Shown here one piece after another: positions 44,186 to 56,277 of a stretch of DNA of 64,000 nucleotides; the first letter of the stretch is position 1, and each line of letters starts with the position of its first letter. Below the pieces are notes generated by a model that ran no database searches, was not told the origin of the DNA, and saw only the letters and a list, made by a program, of their open reading frames with translations. Position numbers and translations under genes: made by a program. The stretch comes from Erythrobasidium yunnanense (Eukaryota; Basidiomycota; Cystobasidiomycetes; Erythrobasidiales; Erythrobasidiaceae), in the NCBI GenBank assembly GCA_001600175.1, contig BCJC01000005.1:538471-602470 (forward strand), written 5' to 3'.

Positions 44186-46979
44186 ATGCCTTTCGAAGGA
44201 AGTGCAATAGCTCGAAGCATTTCTGCGGAATACATCGCAGCCGCCAGAGAACGATCGTCTTCTGCTGGCCAAGATCAAGCACCTTCGACGTACAACACGA
44301 ATGGTCAACCACGGTTGTTTATCAGTCCTTCACCTATCTACGCTACTCCAAGAAGCGATGACGAGCATTACCGCCGTCAAAGAAGCCCTAGCTCTCCCAG
44401 AAGGCCTGGCAGAACTTCGTCTGGAATGAGTGGTATCTTAGGAGGAAGAAGACAGACTGAAGCTATTCCCGAAAGTCAAGATGAGCATGCTGTTGCTGCA
44501 CCTGCAGCTCAAGCTTCTTCAGTGCCTGTTCCTGCCAGATCAGGAAGCGACAGCGATCATACGCTCGCGGCGGACAGGGACGTAGAGGCTGCGAATGCAG
44601 ATGATGATGATGAGGACAGATACCCGATAGTAGGAGAACCAGTCTACATCGCACAGAAGCGGGCAGAAGCAAAGAGGGCCCAATTGGAAGCGGAAGCTCG
44701 CAAGAAGCATCATGAGAAGGAAAAGGAAAAGCAAGAATCCAAACCTGAAGAAAAGAAGAAAGAAGATCCTTACCTTGTCACCCTGAAAGGAAGAGAAAAC
44801 CTTAATCCGCACACTTGGAACGTTGCTTATCGATGGGCTCTAACTGGTTTGGCTGGTCTATTGGTCCTCAACTCCACCTTCGCATCCTCGGGACCATCGC
44901 AGTTGATACCTAGGATGCAACTATACTTTGGATTTTCAAGAGAAGTCGGAACTCTCCTTATTTCACTTTTCGTAAGTCAGCCTCCTCGCTGAGCAGGTCA
45001 ATACAGCTAAGACACTGTGTTACACAGGTTGCCGGATATTGTGTGGGGTCCGCAGAGTCTCGCTTATAAACTGCTGAGTGCTCAGTAAGCTAATTTTCGA
45101 TTGCAACTGTACAGCCCGCTTTTATGGGGTAAGTTTATTGGTTATCTGCTGAATTGGCGCTTCTGACGTTTACTTTATCTATAGGACCTTTATCCGAGCG
45201 TTACGGGCGTAAACTTATCTTGATTGTCTCCTTCGTACCCTACCTTGGATTTCAAGTTGGATGTGCCCTTTCGAAGAACACCGCTTCCATACTGGTCTTT
45301 AGATTCTTAGGTGGATGTTTCGCATCTTCTCCTCTTACTACATCTGGAGGAATTATTGCGGATCTCTGGGATGCTGACAGGCGAGGTATCGCTCTTGCTA
45401 TATTCTCGCTTGCACCTTGTGAGTCGGCCTCATTACAAGCCTAGAGGGTTCATGGTGTCTACAAAGCCTTTGACCCTCTGTGTTTGTACGACTTTCGAAC
45501 TGGCATCATACTGACTTTAGCAACGCAGTCTTGGGACCGGCAATGGCGCCCCTCGCTTCTGGAGCATTGGAAGTACAAGGATCTGATTGGCGCTGGATGT
45601 TCTGGATCCTCACCATTTTCGTGCGTGAGCTTTGCGGTTGGAATTTTCGGCTCCAGCTAACCATTCAAACAGGCCGGTATCTGCTTGGCAGCCATTGTTT
45701 TCTTCCTCCCGGAGACCTATGTACCCTATCTACTACACAAAGAAGCCAAGAAGCTCCGTAAAGAGACAGGCGAAGAACGCTATCACTCTGCGAACGAGCA
45801 TCCCGATCACAAGGTCACGTTCGGCGAGGTTATGCACCATACCATCCTGAAGCCATTCGTAAGCCTTGATGTCCTAGTTTGACCCATTTATGCTGATCAT
45901 ACTGTCCCGCTGCCAGATCATGATTGTCGAGGAACCCATGTTACTCTTCCTTACGCTTTATCTTTCTTTCGTATACGGAATCGTTTACTTGCTGTAAGCA
46001 GCTCTCGATGATCCACGTTCTTAGCTGACTCCATTCCACTTATATAGCTTTGAGGCTCTACCGATCATTTTCCAGGAGAACCGTGGCTTCAATGCCCTGG
46101 AAGGCGGTCTAGTCTTCCTGGCTTTACCAGTGGGAGGAGTAATCGCTACACTTGTCTATGCGCTATACTTCAACAAGGTCTACATTCGAAAACATAAGGC
46201 CTTGAAGCCAGGTCAAAAAATGGTTGCGCCGGAAGAACGCCTCAAGGTCTTGATGTTGGCTGCTCCGCTATTTGGTAGGCTAAATGCACATTATCAAGTA
46301 GTCAGAAGCAGTGCTGACATCGTTTACCAAGCCCTGTCTTTCTTCTGGCTAGGCTGGACATACTATCCATCCATTTCTGCCGCCAGTCCGATTCTTGCTG
46401 TCGTCCTGCTCGGATTCTGCGTGCTGCTTCTCTTCCTGGGTGTCTTCAACTACATTATCGATTCTTACTTGGGTAAGCGCATGGGCACTGATACTGTGCG
46501 ACTTGGAAGGAATAGACTAATGTGTTTCCTGTTAGCCGCTGCTTCATCAGCACTTGCCATCAACACGGTTATGCGAAGCACATTTGGAGCTGGCTGTAGG
46601 TCGCTTGAAGCCTTCGCATCTAAGGCTATACTGATGAAGGTATCGCATGCAGTCCCTCTTTTCGCAACGTATGTCAGCCCATGCATGCCCTCAATTTTTG
46701 TTACTGACTTGACCTTGACAGTCAAATGTATAACAAGCTCGGCGTTCCCGGTGCCTGTTCACTGCTAGGAGGTCTGGCGATCGTCTTCATGCCTTTGTTA
46801 GCCTCTTCATACATCGTGTGTTCGCACAAGCTGAAAGTCTCCTCAACCTACAGGCCCTTCCTCCTCTTCAAGTATGGCCGCAAAGTCCGAATGATGTCAA
46901 AGGTGAGTCTTTCGAGATTGCACTCCATCTTCATACGCATACTGACTCCTACCCACAGAACGCTGCTGTCATCGATTGA
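44186..46979 (+). CDS. DHA1-family MFS transporter, tandem copy 2
   Basis: Paralogue of the gene at 40866-43624. It starts MPFEGSAIARSISAEYIAAA and shares the acidic/Lys-rich N-terminal tail and every transporter landmark: LNPHTWNVAYRWALTGLAGL, GPSQLIPRMQLYFGFSREV, GPLSERYGRKLILIVSFVP, FRFLGGCFASSPLTTSGGII, GPAMAPLASGALEVQGSDWR, FLPETYVPYLL, FEALPIIFQENRGFNALEGG and a closing FKYGRKVRMMSK|NAAVID. It carries one intron (45048-45114) absent from copy 1, splitting the G of the GYCVGPLLWG stretch. The intron-exon plan is otherwise the same. Protein identity is high in the spans and low in the N-terminal tail. Confidence 0.87.
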
Positions 46980-47122
46980 GCAAACCGCTTGTGAAGAAAT
47001 CGTCTCTCGCTCATTTTTGTACATAATCTCGCATCATAGAATTGTCGTTCAATCGGTACTAATGTGTACATACACTCGTAGCATCTCTGCATCGAAGACT
47101 CGTAATACATCCACGTACCGTG

Positions 47123-49498
47123 CTACTGCTGTTGCTGATATCCGTTAGGCTGAGGTGCATACCCTTGCTGCTCGGGATAGTACTGCTGAGGCGGAGGCAT
47201 GCTTGCATATTGCTGCCCTTGCTGTTGAGGAGGTGATGTTGGACGGCCATCGTGCTGTGAAATCTGAACGGCAGGAGGTGGAAGGCCTTGTGCAGCTGGA
47301 TAAGGGCTCTGTGCAGGCGGATAAGGCTGTGACCCTTCTCTCTGTTGCGGATAGCCTCCCGGTATATGTTGCTGCTGCTGCTGTTGGTAAGGTGGCTGAG
47401 CAGAAGCTTGCGGTCCGGCGTACCCTGCTTGTTGAGGTGCAGGTGGGGTAGCATAGGGAGCTGGGCTTGCAGCTGGATAACCTGGCTGAGGAGCATACGG
47501 TGCACCAGCATTTGCTACGGGCGGAGTACCCTGATAAGGGTTTCCTTGGGCTGACCCAAAGCTACCATGCCTAGGCTGATGGTGCTGTGGCGGATATTGC
47601 TGCTGTGGAGGAGGGCCTGGTTGACCATACTGCTGAAGTGCAGGTGAAGCATAGGGCACTTGTGACTGCTGTTGCTGTGGGGGAATGCTGCCCTGTTGTG
47701 TAGGCTGCTGTTGAGACGGTCCATACTGGCCAGGCTGACCATACTGTCCTCGCTGTTGATTTCGCTGATAACTTTCCTCCAGCATCTGATCATATGCTGT
47801 CTTTGCGACCTTAAACTTGTCATGCAAGCTTGACAGATCCTTCTGCTTCTGGTTGTATTTGTCTAGCAGTTTGATTATCTTCGGGCGCAAGAGTATGCAT
47901 TGTTGATATAGTTCCTGCAGACAGCCATACCTTTAGTGCACATTCTGACTAGCATGCTTTGCTCTTCACTCACCATCAATTCGTCATCTTCGCTAATACT
48001 GCTTCCTTGAGCGTCTGCTGCACTTAGCATAGCGAGCAGTCTATCGACACTTCCAGCTTGTGCGAACACTTGCGCTTCTGTCTCTGCATCTCTTGCTATG
48101 CTTTCAGGCGTTGGATCAGGTATAATTTCCTGTTCATACAGATATTAGCATAGGCAGCTAAATTCCGCTGGTGCTTGGCTTACGATGTATGTGAGCGGGA
48201 AGATACCTATCCTTCCATCCAGCTCGCCCTTCCACCAGCCTTCGTAAGCTGAGTTGACGACCCTGATTATATCGCCTCGCCTGAAAGCTAGTTCGCCCTC
48301 TTCTTGCGGGTCAAAGTCATATAACGCTTTCACTCGGCTTGGACCTTTGCTACTAGGCGGTGCCGATGACTGTGGTTGTTGAGGCTGAGGAGTATATTGC
48401 GTATTTGACGAGGATGCCTGTGGCTGTATTTCTGGAAGTGCTTTGCCATCGGCTTGGGTGAAGAACTGCCTAGATGTACTAGGTCCTGGTACGTAGCCAG
48501 ATGGACGAGTCGTCTGCCGTGCGGCTAATGCTTCGGACTCTGCTATTGCCCGCTGCATATCCTCTTCTTCCTGCTTCAGTACGGAATGCGGGACAGCATC
48601 GGGCTTGGGCGCATTTTCCTCGAAGCGATCTAGTACGCATTCTTATCTTTCAGCTTGACCCAGGGGCCTCTTTCCCTAGTCCACTCACGGCTCTTCTTCA
48701 GGGTTTCATAGGTCTCCTCAACGATACCTAGCGTTTCGTCCTTCTTGAAAGTCACCGACCAGTTCTTGAGCAGCTGCATAGTGCGACGCTTGACCTTTTC
48801 GTGCGTAGTCTGATCGATGAACTCCGTGTCAGCACCTTGGTGTCCAGCAAGTTGGGTAGATGGGCTGCTCACCCTGTCCGTGACCAATCTTGATAGTGTC
48901 TGTGTGAACGCACGACTCGAGATCTCTCTATGCAGATTGACGCCGCAGTTGTTCACAAGCGAGTCCGTTAGCTGGTCATGCCAAGGATCAGCTTTCGTAC
49001 GGTTCTAGAGGCAGTAGAGATGGGTCGCACGGTCAAGGCATAGAGTTGTACGTTGGCGTTGCGGTGCTGTAGGCGTTTCTGGATGGCCCCGATACAATTA
49101 CGAGCCCTGACAAAGGATGTGAGCATAAGGTTCGCAATCGTCCGCCAGTAAGTGGCATAGGATCACCCAGTAGGTCCATCATCGTTGACCTTGTCCCAGA
49201 CTGTTTGCGAACGCGTTTCCCGTCAGCTTTCTTGATGCTTGAGGTGTCGGATGCGGTCATGCGCAAGCGTACCCGTCGATAGAACACTCCAATCTTCGCT
49301 GGTTCTGCGGTCACACGACGTTCATGAGAAGCTGATCTTTGCTGGCAGCCTGGCTGCTCGCGCTCACTGGTTCTCGTCGGTCGCTTTGGCTGGACGTTCC
49401 CGGACATATCAGCTTGCTCTGCTATGGTCCCACCTGATTCGTGCTCGCTACTGACCGACGATATCATCATATGGATTCTTCGCTGCACTGCTGAACAT
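47123..49498 (-). CDS. HSE1: ESCRT-0 subunit Hse1 (STAM-type VHS-UIM-SH3 protein)
   Basis: With Vps27 it sorts ubiquitinated cargo at endosomes. It opens [22 protein letters not shown], then a VHS domain ([46 protein letters not shown]). A short UIM-like helix ([14 protein letters not shown]) is followed by an SH3 domain ([38 protein letters not shown]). Next is a GAT-like coiled segment ([39 protein letters not shown]) and a Pro/Gln-rich tail of over 200 residues ending GYQQQQ. The VHS start is cut into micro-exons at 49368-49389 (22 bases) and 49273-49304 (32 bases). All domains are in the usual order, about 620 residues. Confidence 0.92.
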
Positions 49499-50429
49499 GC
49501 TGACCGTCGTCGCTGCTGGTATTAGGTCGTGCAAGAACCGCCGAGGTACTTGGGATGGCCACTATGCTGTTGAAGGCGGTGCGGTGGAGATGGACTCGCA
49601 ACGACCGCCGATGATGTCAAAGAACACTTGAAGAAGGTTTGCTCGAGTACAGCGCGAACCTATTTCTTGTGTCGTTGAAGATTGGAGGAAACGTACTTCT
49701 CGCAGGTCTGGGTCGCAAATGCGACAGACTGCGCCGATAGCTCCTCCTGTATACAGCCTTGCAGAAGTCTCAACCCTATGTGCGGGGTCGGCACAATGGC
49801 CATATATTGATGGAGATCTGCTCGACCACCTACGACCTCAATACCTTAAGTAAGCAAGCTATGTACAATACCATTGTCAAAAGACAGTTTCGTATCGTAT
49901 ACAACCAAGAGCAAAGGACACCTGGCATCCGTCCGGCTATTCGCTACCGCATATGCTCGATCGTTCTAAACGGATGTGCTTCAAGCTCGACTGGCCAGCT
50001 AATAATATTGTACGGGACAGAGTAATCACACACAAGACTCACTGCGTGCCTCGAGTGTCTCGCGGACGCCGTCCATCGCAACGTGGGTAGGAGCCAGCAC
50101 TACGTTTTCACCCTAAAAGCTCAAGCGGCTACTGACCTGTACAAGAAAGGGTAGATTCGGATTGCTAACTGAAGTTTGAAGGGATGTCCGCTCAGATAAT
50201 CAGCTGACCATTTCATCCCCTAGTCTTGCTGACAAGGGTCATCAGCAAAGGTCCGCTCACTCAGGGAAGCTCTTAAAGCTCGCTTAGCTGGCTCTGGAGT
50301 GGCTCTTACTTCTCTCTCATCAAGATCAAGACCAGGCAAAGCAACGCATACACTGCAAACTCACAAGCTCCCCATACAGCACTCAAGCCATACACTCGCT
50401 TAGCACAAGCTACAAGAACCAATCCAGAC
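49499..50429. other. Divergent promoter interval, HSE1 / thaumatin-like gene
   Basis: About 0.93 kb holding the 5' regions of HSE1 (minus) and the thaumatin-like gene (plus). Short frames are present, but none shows a domain or a splice-consistent continuation. Confidence 0.45.
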
Positions 50430-51479
50430 ATGTTTATTAACAAAGCTGCACTACTTTCACTGCTTCCAGCTTTCCTGGGAGCTGTCTCAGCTGCACCGCT
50501 TTCTGCTCGAGGCGTCGAGTCTTACACAATCACCGTGAAGAACAACTGCGCTTTCCCCGTTTGGCCAGCAGCCAGTCAACAGAATGACAGTCCCGGCAAG
50601 GTACATTCCCTTGGGGGTCGAGGTCCATAGCGCGTAAACTGACTTGACTTACCGCCAGATCACCGGAGAATCGGCAGGGTCCGCATCTCCCTTGGCGCAA
50701 GGACAGAGTCGCGCAGTCATCGTGCCTGCACCCGTGGTCGGCGGACGGATCTGGGGCCGGACTAATTGCAAAGGGACAGGTGACAAGGTATGATAGGCTT
50801 ACTACAAGGCTATGCTATAGCAGGCTGACCGTGATCATTTCTTCGATGTAGCTCACCTGCGAAACTGGCGACTGCGATGGGCTTACTTCGTGCACGGCTT
50901 TTTCGGTACGTGCTCAGTCCCATAACACTGATCCTATGCCAGCGCTGACTTGCTTTCAATCCTCTATCCAGTCGGCGCAAGATGCAACCCTCCTTGAGTG
51001 AGCCTTCGTACCATAACGCTTCTATACACATGCTTCGTTCGAAAGCTGAGACAGCGTCTCTCTCCATTGCAGGTTCCAGCGCAGCGGATACAATGGCGCC
51101 GAGTTTATTTCCATCAATTTGTCCAGAGTAAGTCACAAATAGCTTTAGACAGTGATGTCAGTGCCCTCGACCGCTGACGATTGCTGACTTTGAAACTTTC
51201 TTCCATCCTTTACATAGCAACCTGGCCATTTTACGAACAAACCACAATTCAATGTTGGCATGCACTTGAGCGGTGCTGACGACGACAGGAACTGCCCTGA
51301 TATCAATTGTCCTGTTCCACAAGCATTCGTCAACGTAGGCGAAGGTGAACAACGATCTTACTCTCACCCGAAATGATGACTGATGCATCGATCTGCATCT
51401 GATGCTTGCAGGAGATAAAGCCGCAATGACTGGATACGATCCTACCAAGAAGAACCCCGTCTTGACATTCTGTCCATAG
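50430..51479 (+). CDS. Thaumatin-like secreted protein
   Basis: Signal peptide (LLSLLPAFLGAVSAAPLSA), then YTITVKNNCAFPVWPAASQ, the usual first strand of fungal thaumatin-like proteins. Next are VVGGRIWGRTNCKG, LTCETGDCDGLTSC, DATLLEFQRSGYNGAEFISI and a late C-P-D-I-N-C-P-V-P stretch, ending LTFCP. The R-[IL]-W-[GA]-R-[TS]-x-C and C-x-T-G-D-C-x-G patterns are diagnostic; the protein is shorter than plant thaumatins, as is common in fungi. Relatives bind or hydrolyse beta-1,3-glucan, so a cell-wall role is likely. Six or seven exons, one of only 26 bases (50971-50996). Confidence 0.82.
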
Positions 51480-51717
51480 ACGCATATGCAGCTGGGACTT
51501 GCGCGTTGACTGTGATCGATCTCCTGGCTGGTCCAGACTGTGTACGTGCATCGACGGCAACCCCGCTCCTGTATACGTAGATCATCCAAGATGGACAGGT
51601 TTTGCATGTGAGCATTTGTATTACAATCAACAAGGTACGAAAGGAAATATAGCCTGCTCTAGGAATACTTGCAACAGACTTCGAGCTTTTTCGACGAAAG
51701 GGAAACACATGCTATCA

Positions 51718-54502
51718 CTACTTTCTACCCCGCTTGAGTGCCCGCAAGGCTTGCAATTCAAGCTCGTCCTCTTCGTCCTGTCTACTCCTCTTCGGTCGTT
51801 CCTCTACCATATCTTCATCCTCACTGGGCAGATCAAAGTCGATCTCCTTGACTCCCTCCTCTCCATCTTCCAATTCCGCGACTTCCGCTCCCTTTCTTCC
51901 CAATCTAACTTCTCTTTCCCTCTCTTTCCTCTTCAATTTCTTCTCCCTCTTCAAGTTCTTGATGGCTTCCTTATCCTGCACATCAACTTCTTGCATTCTC
52001 CTACTTTCTTCCTCTACAAATTTCCGGCGCTCAGCTTCTACGGATGCTTGATCACCCAATTCTGCTTCGCCCAACAGCTCGTAGATAGCATGTGACTTCC
52101 CTTCGTCGTCGAAGACGAGCTTCTCGCCTTGGCCTCGTAGTTTCAGTAAGCCTTTCTTCGTGATTCCGAGCTTTGTACGCCGTTTAGACAGGTCTTCATG
52201 CTTCAGGCTTTCCAATGTATCGTCTCCCTCCACGAGGTCCGCGCCATTGTGGTCTGCCAGATCGTGTCGCGGCCGTGCAAGCGTGATGAAGTCCTCCTGC
52301 TCATCGTCTCCTCCGCCAAGAAGCGAAATCTTATTCCCATCATCTTGAGCCTCATCCCGCTCGATGACTTTCGCATAGTGATCGGAGAGGATTCCTTGGT
52401 TCTTGCGCTTGTACATCTTGTCGTACTTGGGCGTCTTGCTCTGCACGCCTGGTTTAGCGGGTGCAGGCGTGTCTTCTGCAGTTGCTTCCGGAGCCTCGTC
52501 CTCTTCGTCTTCGCTATCTGTCTCGACTTCATCCGAGTCAGAGCTCGTCTCATCATCCTCTCTCTCAACATCATGCTCCGACTCTGCAAGACCATCCTCC
52601 TCATCCTTTTCTCCGTCTTCCTCCGCATCACTTTCAAAGTCCTTCATCGGCGCGACTTTTATAGCTTCCACGACTCTCGCCTTATTCTTCTTCTCGCTCG
52701 CCTCTTTCTTATTCAAGATTTTGATCTTCGGCGCACCCGGCAACCCTAGGCTAGCCGCGAATTTATCCAAATCCAGCACTTCCCTATTCACCAAATCTTC
52801 TTTCTTGTATATGATCTTATCTTTCTGTAGATGCAATGACTTGATGTATGAGATGAACGCTCGTTGGCCTAAGAACTTGATTTCTGGAAACTTGAAAGCG
52901 AGTGATTGGAATTGTTTTTGGATAGTCTGCTGTTTCGCTTGATTCATTTTGATATTCTTTAGTTGTCCGTCTAGCTTATTCTCCTTAATACGCCGTAAAA
53001 AACCTTCCTCCTCATTGCGCATAAGCATTAAGAGTGCTTTTCCTTTCGAATTATATCGCGCAGTACGGCCCACGCGATGCACGTACGTCTCGATATCTTC
53101 AGGACAATCGAGCTGCACTACCCAATTCACGGATGGGAAATCCAGGCCACGCGCAGCGACGTCCGTAGCGAAGAGAACACATTTCGAGGATGACATGAAG
53201 CGGGAATAAATCTCGAGTCGCTTCGATTGCTTCTGCTTGCCGTGGATGTGTAGCAGTGGAATACCAGGTCGGAGATGGCGGAAGGTCTCGTATGCGAACC
53301 GGACCTGCAGTCATTATACTAAGATTTAGCGTGCGTAGTACGACACAACAGAGAGAAACTGAAGCGCACCTGCTTGCCAGACGACATGAAGACCAGCGTC
53401 TTGCATGCCAGATGGCTCTTTACGAAACTCCAGAGCGTATCCAACTTTTTATCCAGGTCTACAATCATATAGAACTGTTCCAGTCCTTTCGGCGTCTCCA
53501 GACTTGACGCGCCTTTCTCTTCATTGCCCGTAGCTTCTTTACCCATACTAGCGGAAGTAGAAGCCATTTCCGCATCTCTGACATTGATATAGACAGGCTC
53601 ATTCAAGCTCAATCTCGCCAAGGATTGTACATTGCTCGTCTGCGTAGCGCTGAACAGTAATGTTTGTCGAATGGAAGAAGGTGGTAAGTTTGCTAGAATA
53701 GCATCGAGTGTCTTGCTGAATCCCATGTCGAGGATACGGTCGGCTTCGTCTAGAACTAGGAGTTGCAAGTTGGAAGTATCGAAAGAGAGTGTCTGGTCCA
53801 TGTGCTGTAGTAGGCGGCCAGGCGTTGCTATCAAGATATTCATCCTCGTCAGGCGGTCCTGAAATTATCATACGCCTGATCAGCTTTTTGCGTTCGCATC
53901 AGTGATGGCACATGTTAAATGTGCTCACCTGCTCTTCCTTCAAGCTCTTCCCTCCTATCACGAGTCCTGCACTAAAACTATGCTGATGTCCAATCTTTCT
54001 TAGGACCTCAAAGATCTGTACGGCCAGCTCCCTCGTCGGCGAAATGACCAATGCTCCCAATCCATCGTTCGGACCCCATTTATTCCTATAAAGTGCTTCC
54101 AAGACAGGTACCAAGAAAGCTAGCGTTTTGCCAGATCCAGTCCTTGCTGCTCCTAGTACGTCTTGTTTCTTCAAGCTATAAGGAAGGGACTTGGCTTGGA
54201 TTGGTGTTAAGGTGTGGAAATAGGCGGATTGTAGGCCTGACAGCGTTGCTTGTGATAAAGGCAGATCTGTAAACTTTGTAGGCAGGGTCGTTGGGCGTGA
54301 GTTCTGCGGCGAGCGAGTCAGCTGATCTGTTCGAGTGGTTATTGATGTGTTATCTGACCAGGTTCTCAATCCCTTCCTCCAATTGCTTCAGTTCCTCCTC
54401 GTATGCCTGTTTCCTCGCTGTTCTTGCTCCTCCTCCCCTTCCTCTGACTGCTGCTGCTGGGTGAGTAGCGTTTCCTTTGCCTTTGCTCTTTGCTGTACTC
54501 AT
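51718..54502 (-). CDS. DBP4: DEAD-box RNA helicase Dbp4 (DDX10)
   Basis: Nucleolar helicase for early 40S assembly, acting with U14 snoRNA. After a short basic start ([14 protein letters not shown]) it shows [14 protein letters not shown], motif [54 protein letters not shown] and HRVGRTAR. It continues into the Dbp4-typical [20 protein letters not shown] and [14 protein letters not shown]. The C-terminal third is acidic, then charged Lys/Arg/Glu ([14 protein letters not shown]). About 860 residues in four or five exons. The [19 protein letters not shown] block separates it from Has1 and other DEAD-box proteins. Confidence 0.94.
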
Positions 54503-56277
54503 CGCTGAGTGATTGGAGCAGAGTCAACCTGCATCATCATCATCCATCCATAGCCTTCCTTCGGCCTTGCCGGGTATAGTCGCTTGAGCTGATCTTTCAC
54601 GTGACCCGATCACTGACTCTGTACCGCATCCAGTCGCTTATCCTATGACCTGCTTCTTCTCCAACTGCCTCCTTACCTAATCCCTATACTCCCACTGATG
54701 TTCTCTGATCCTCTTCTCTCTCGACTCCGCCTGCGCTCAAGCACTGGCCAGCCAGATCCAGCCTATGCAGAACTCAGAGATACACAAGTCGTCGGCTTTC
54801 TCTTTGGATCTCAGATAAACTCGACTCGCTATGGAAGGGACCTGTATCAGGTTGGACACTGATGAACTTGACTTGGCTTGAGCCGGAAACATGGCCTGGC
54901 TGAGCTTGTTCACAGGACTTGGCCAACGTCTGCAGGAGGCATCCTCACCGCTTCAAGTGAATTGCGGATTCTGTGCATGCAGTATGACTGTTTGATGTAG
55001 TATGCACAGGCTCATCTACGTATCAATGGACCCGGATGAGACAGATTACAAAGCAAGTACAGCGAATAGACCATGGATGTCCATGATATGGAATGACGGG
55101 TCGTCGTGAGTCTTCCATTCATGAAGGACCGGAGAGCCTTGCTTATGCCGCTCCTGCTTTTCAAGCGCGACAGAAGGAGGAGAGACGGTAGTCGCTGAGA
55201 ACGGTAAGAAGCATGGAGTTAAGCCCTCTGTGAAAAGACTGATATATTAGAATACACAGACGAAGACTTCATACACAGCTTGAGAGGCGATGCAGAAGAT
55301 AAAGCAGACTCAAAGACCCCACTCCGCCCTTATTCCCGCATCGCAATGGCCGAGAAGTTCCAAGTGTACGCCGCGATTCCAACTGCATGTTTGAAGGTTT
55401 CTCGTACATCTTGACCGATACGCTCTGTCGAACAGCATCTCGGTACCGCATCTAGCGATCTACCACGTCCCCTCTGCGTCTGTGATTAGCGAATTCGTAC
55501 GTCCTATAGAAGTACGGTCCGATAATCAAGAATCAAGCATGGAAGCGTGGATGGAGGGGAAGCAGAGTCCCAATGCAGCGCAAATATCAGGATTAGGAGG
55601 TATGCGATGTCGTTCCATTCTATCAATTCCTTCCGGAAACAGAAGGAGCAGAGCTGATTTACGCGAAATCGTTGCTTTGAACAGAGCTCATCTATCGTCT
55701 GAGATGGACGCTGGCAGTCGCGGTATTCGCGATTGCCTATCATTTACTAAGGATATTCGGAGGCGAGCAATACGAGTGAGTCGCATCCTCTCTTGTCGTC
55801 CCTCGGACTCTTGTCCAGCTGAAGCTTTACGCTGACCCAACATGTCTTATTCCACAGCATGTCGAATATTCTACAAGCTATTTTCTACCCTCATAAAGAT
55901 GACGTGACGACCCTGGAGGAAGCCTCAATCCTCAGCGAGCTCTAATGCATGTCAGTCGTTCTGAAATGTCATATGTACGCTTGCCGTCAATGTATGATCA
56001 GTGTTTCAGCGTCAAAGTAGAGTGACTAGGAGCGACCGTATACGCTGCTGAAGGCGTGGTCCGCTTCAATGTGTATCCCAATCACAGTTGACAAGACGAT
56101 CTTCACATAGACATATGGCAGGGGCGAGCCTTCAAGGCGGTCGTGTCGCACAAGAGCATGTCTTTGGCCGACAAAAGATCGTTTGCGCGTTTCTCGAATA
56201 AGCGTACCGATAACGAAGTTTGTAAGAATAAGACGTATGAAGTAAAGTAGGTAGAAAAGAGATCGAGACTGTTGTAT
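54503..56277. other. Long interval, weakly supported content
   Basis: About 1.8 kb between the 5' end of DBP4 and the stop of tropomyosin. The only noticeable frame is described separately at 55482-55835. There is no RNA gene or repeat I can support, and the DBP4 promoter must lie in its left part. Confidence 0.4.
55482..55835 (+). CDS. Hypothetical open reading frame, low confidence
   Basis: A frame of about 118 codons, also open for about 85 bases upstream without an ATG. It reads ISEFVRPIEVRSDNQESSME and later RADLREIVALNRAHLSSEMD, which looks helical and charged. The first in-frame ATG is inside the sequence (ESSMEAW), so a start would need an upstream exon I could not fix. A donor-like GTGAGT follows RRRAIR near 55775. 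There is no family match that I recognise. It may be a chance frame. Confidence 0.22.
   Translation: MISEFVRPIEVRSDNQESSMEAWMEGKQSPNAAQISGLGGMRCRSILSIPSGNRRSRADLREIVALNRAHLSSEMDAGSRGIRDCLSFTKDIRRRAIRVSRILSCRPSDSCPAEALR

Noticed and set aside
47155-47554. Plus-strand frames over the HSE1 tail.
   Set aside because: They are shadows of the Pro/Gln repeats of the HSE1 C-terminus.
51499-52095. A 198-codon plus-strand frame rich in Leu and Phe.
   Set aside because: It lies opposite the charged C-terminal coding region of DBP4; the pattern is the shadow of Lys/Glu codons.
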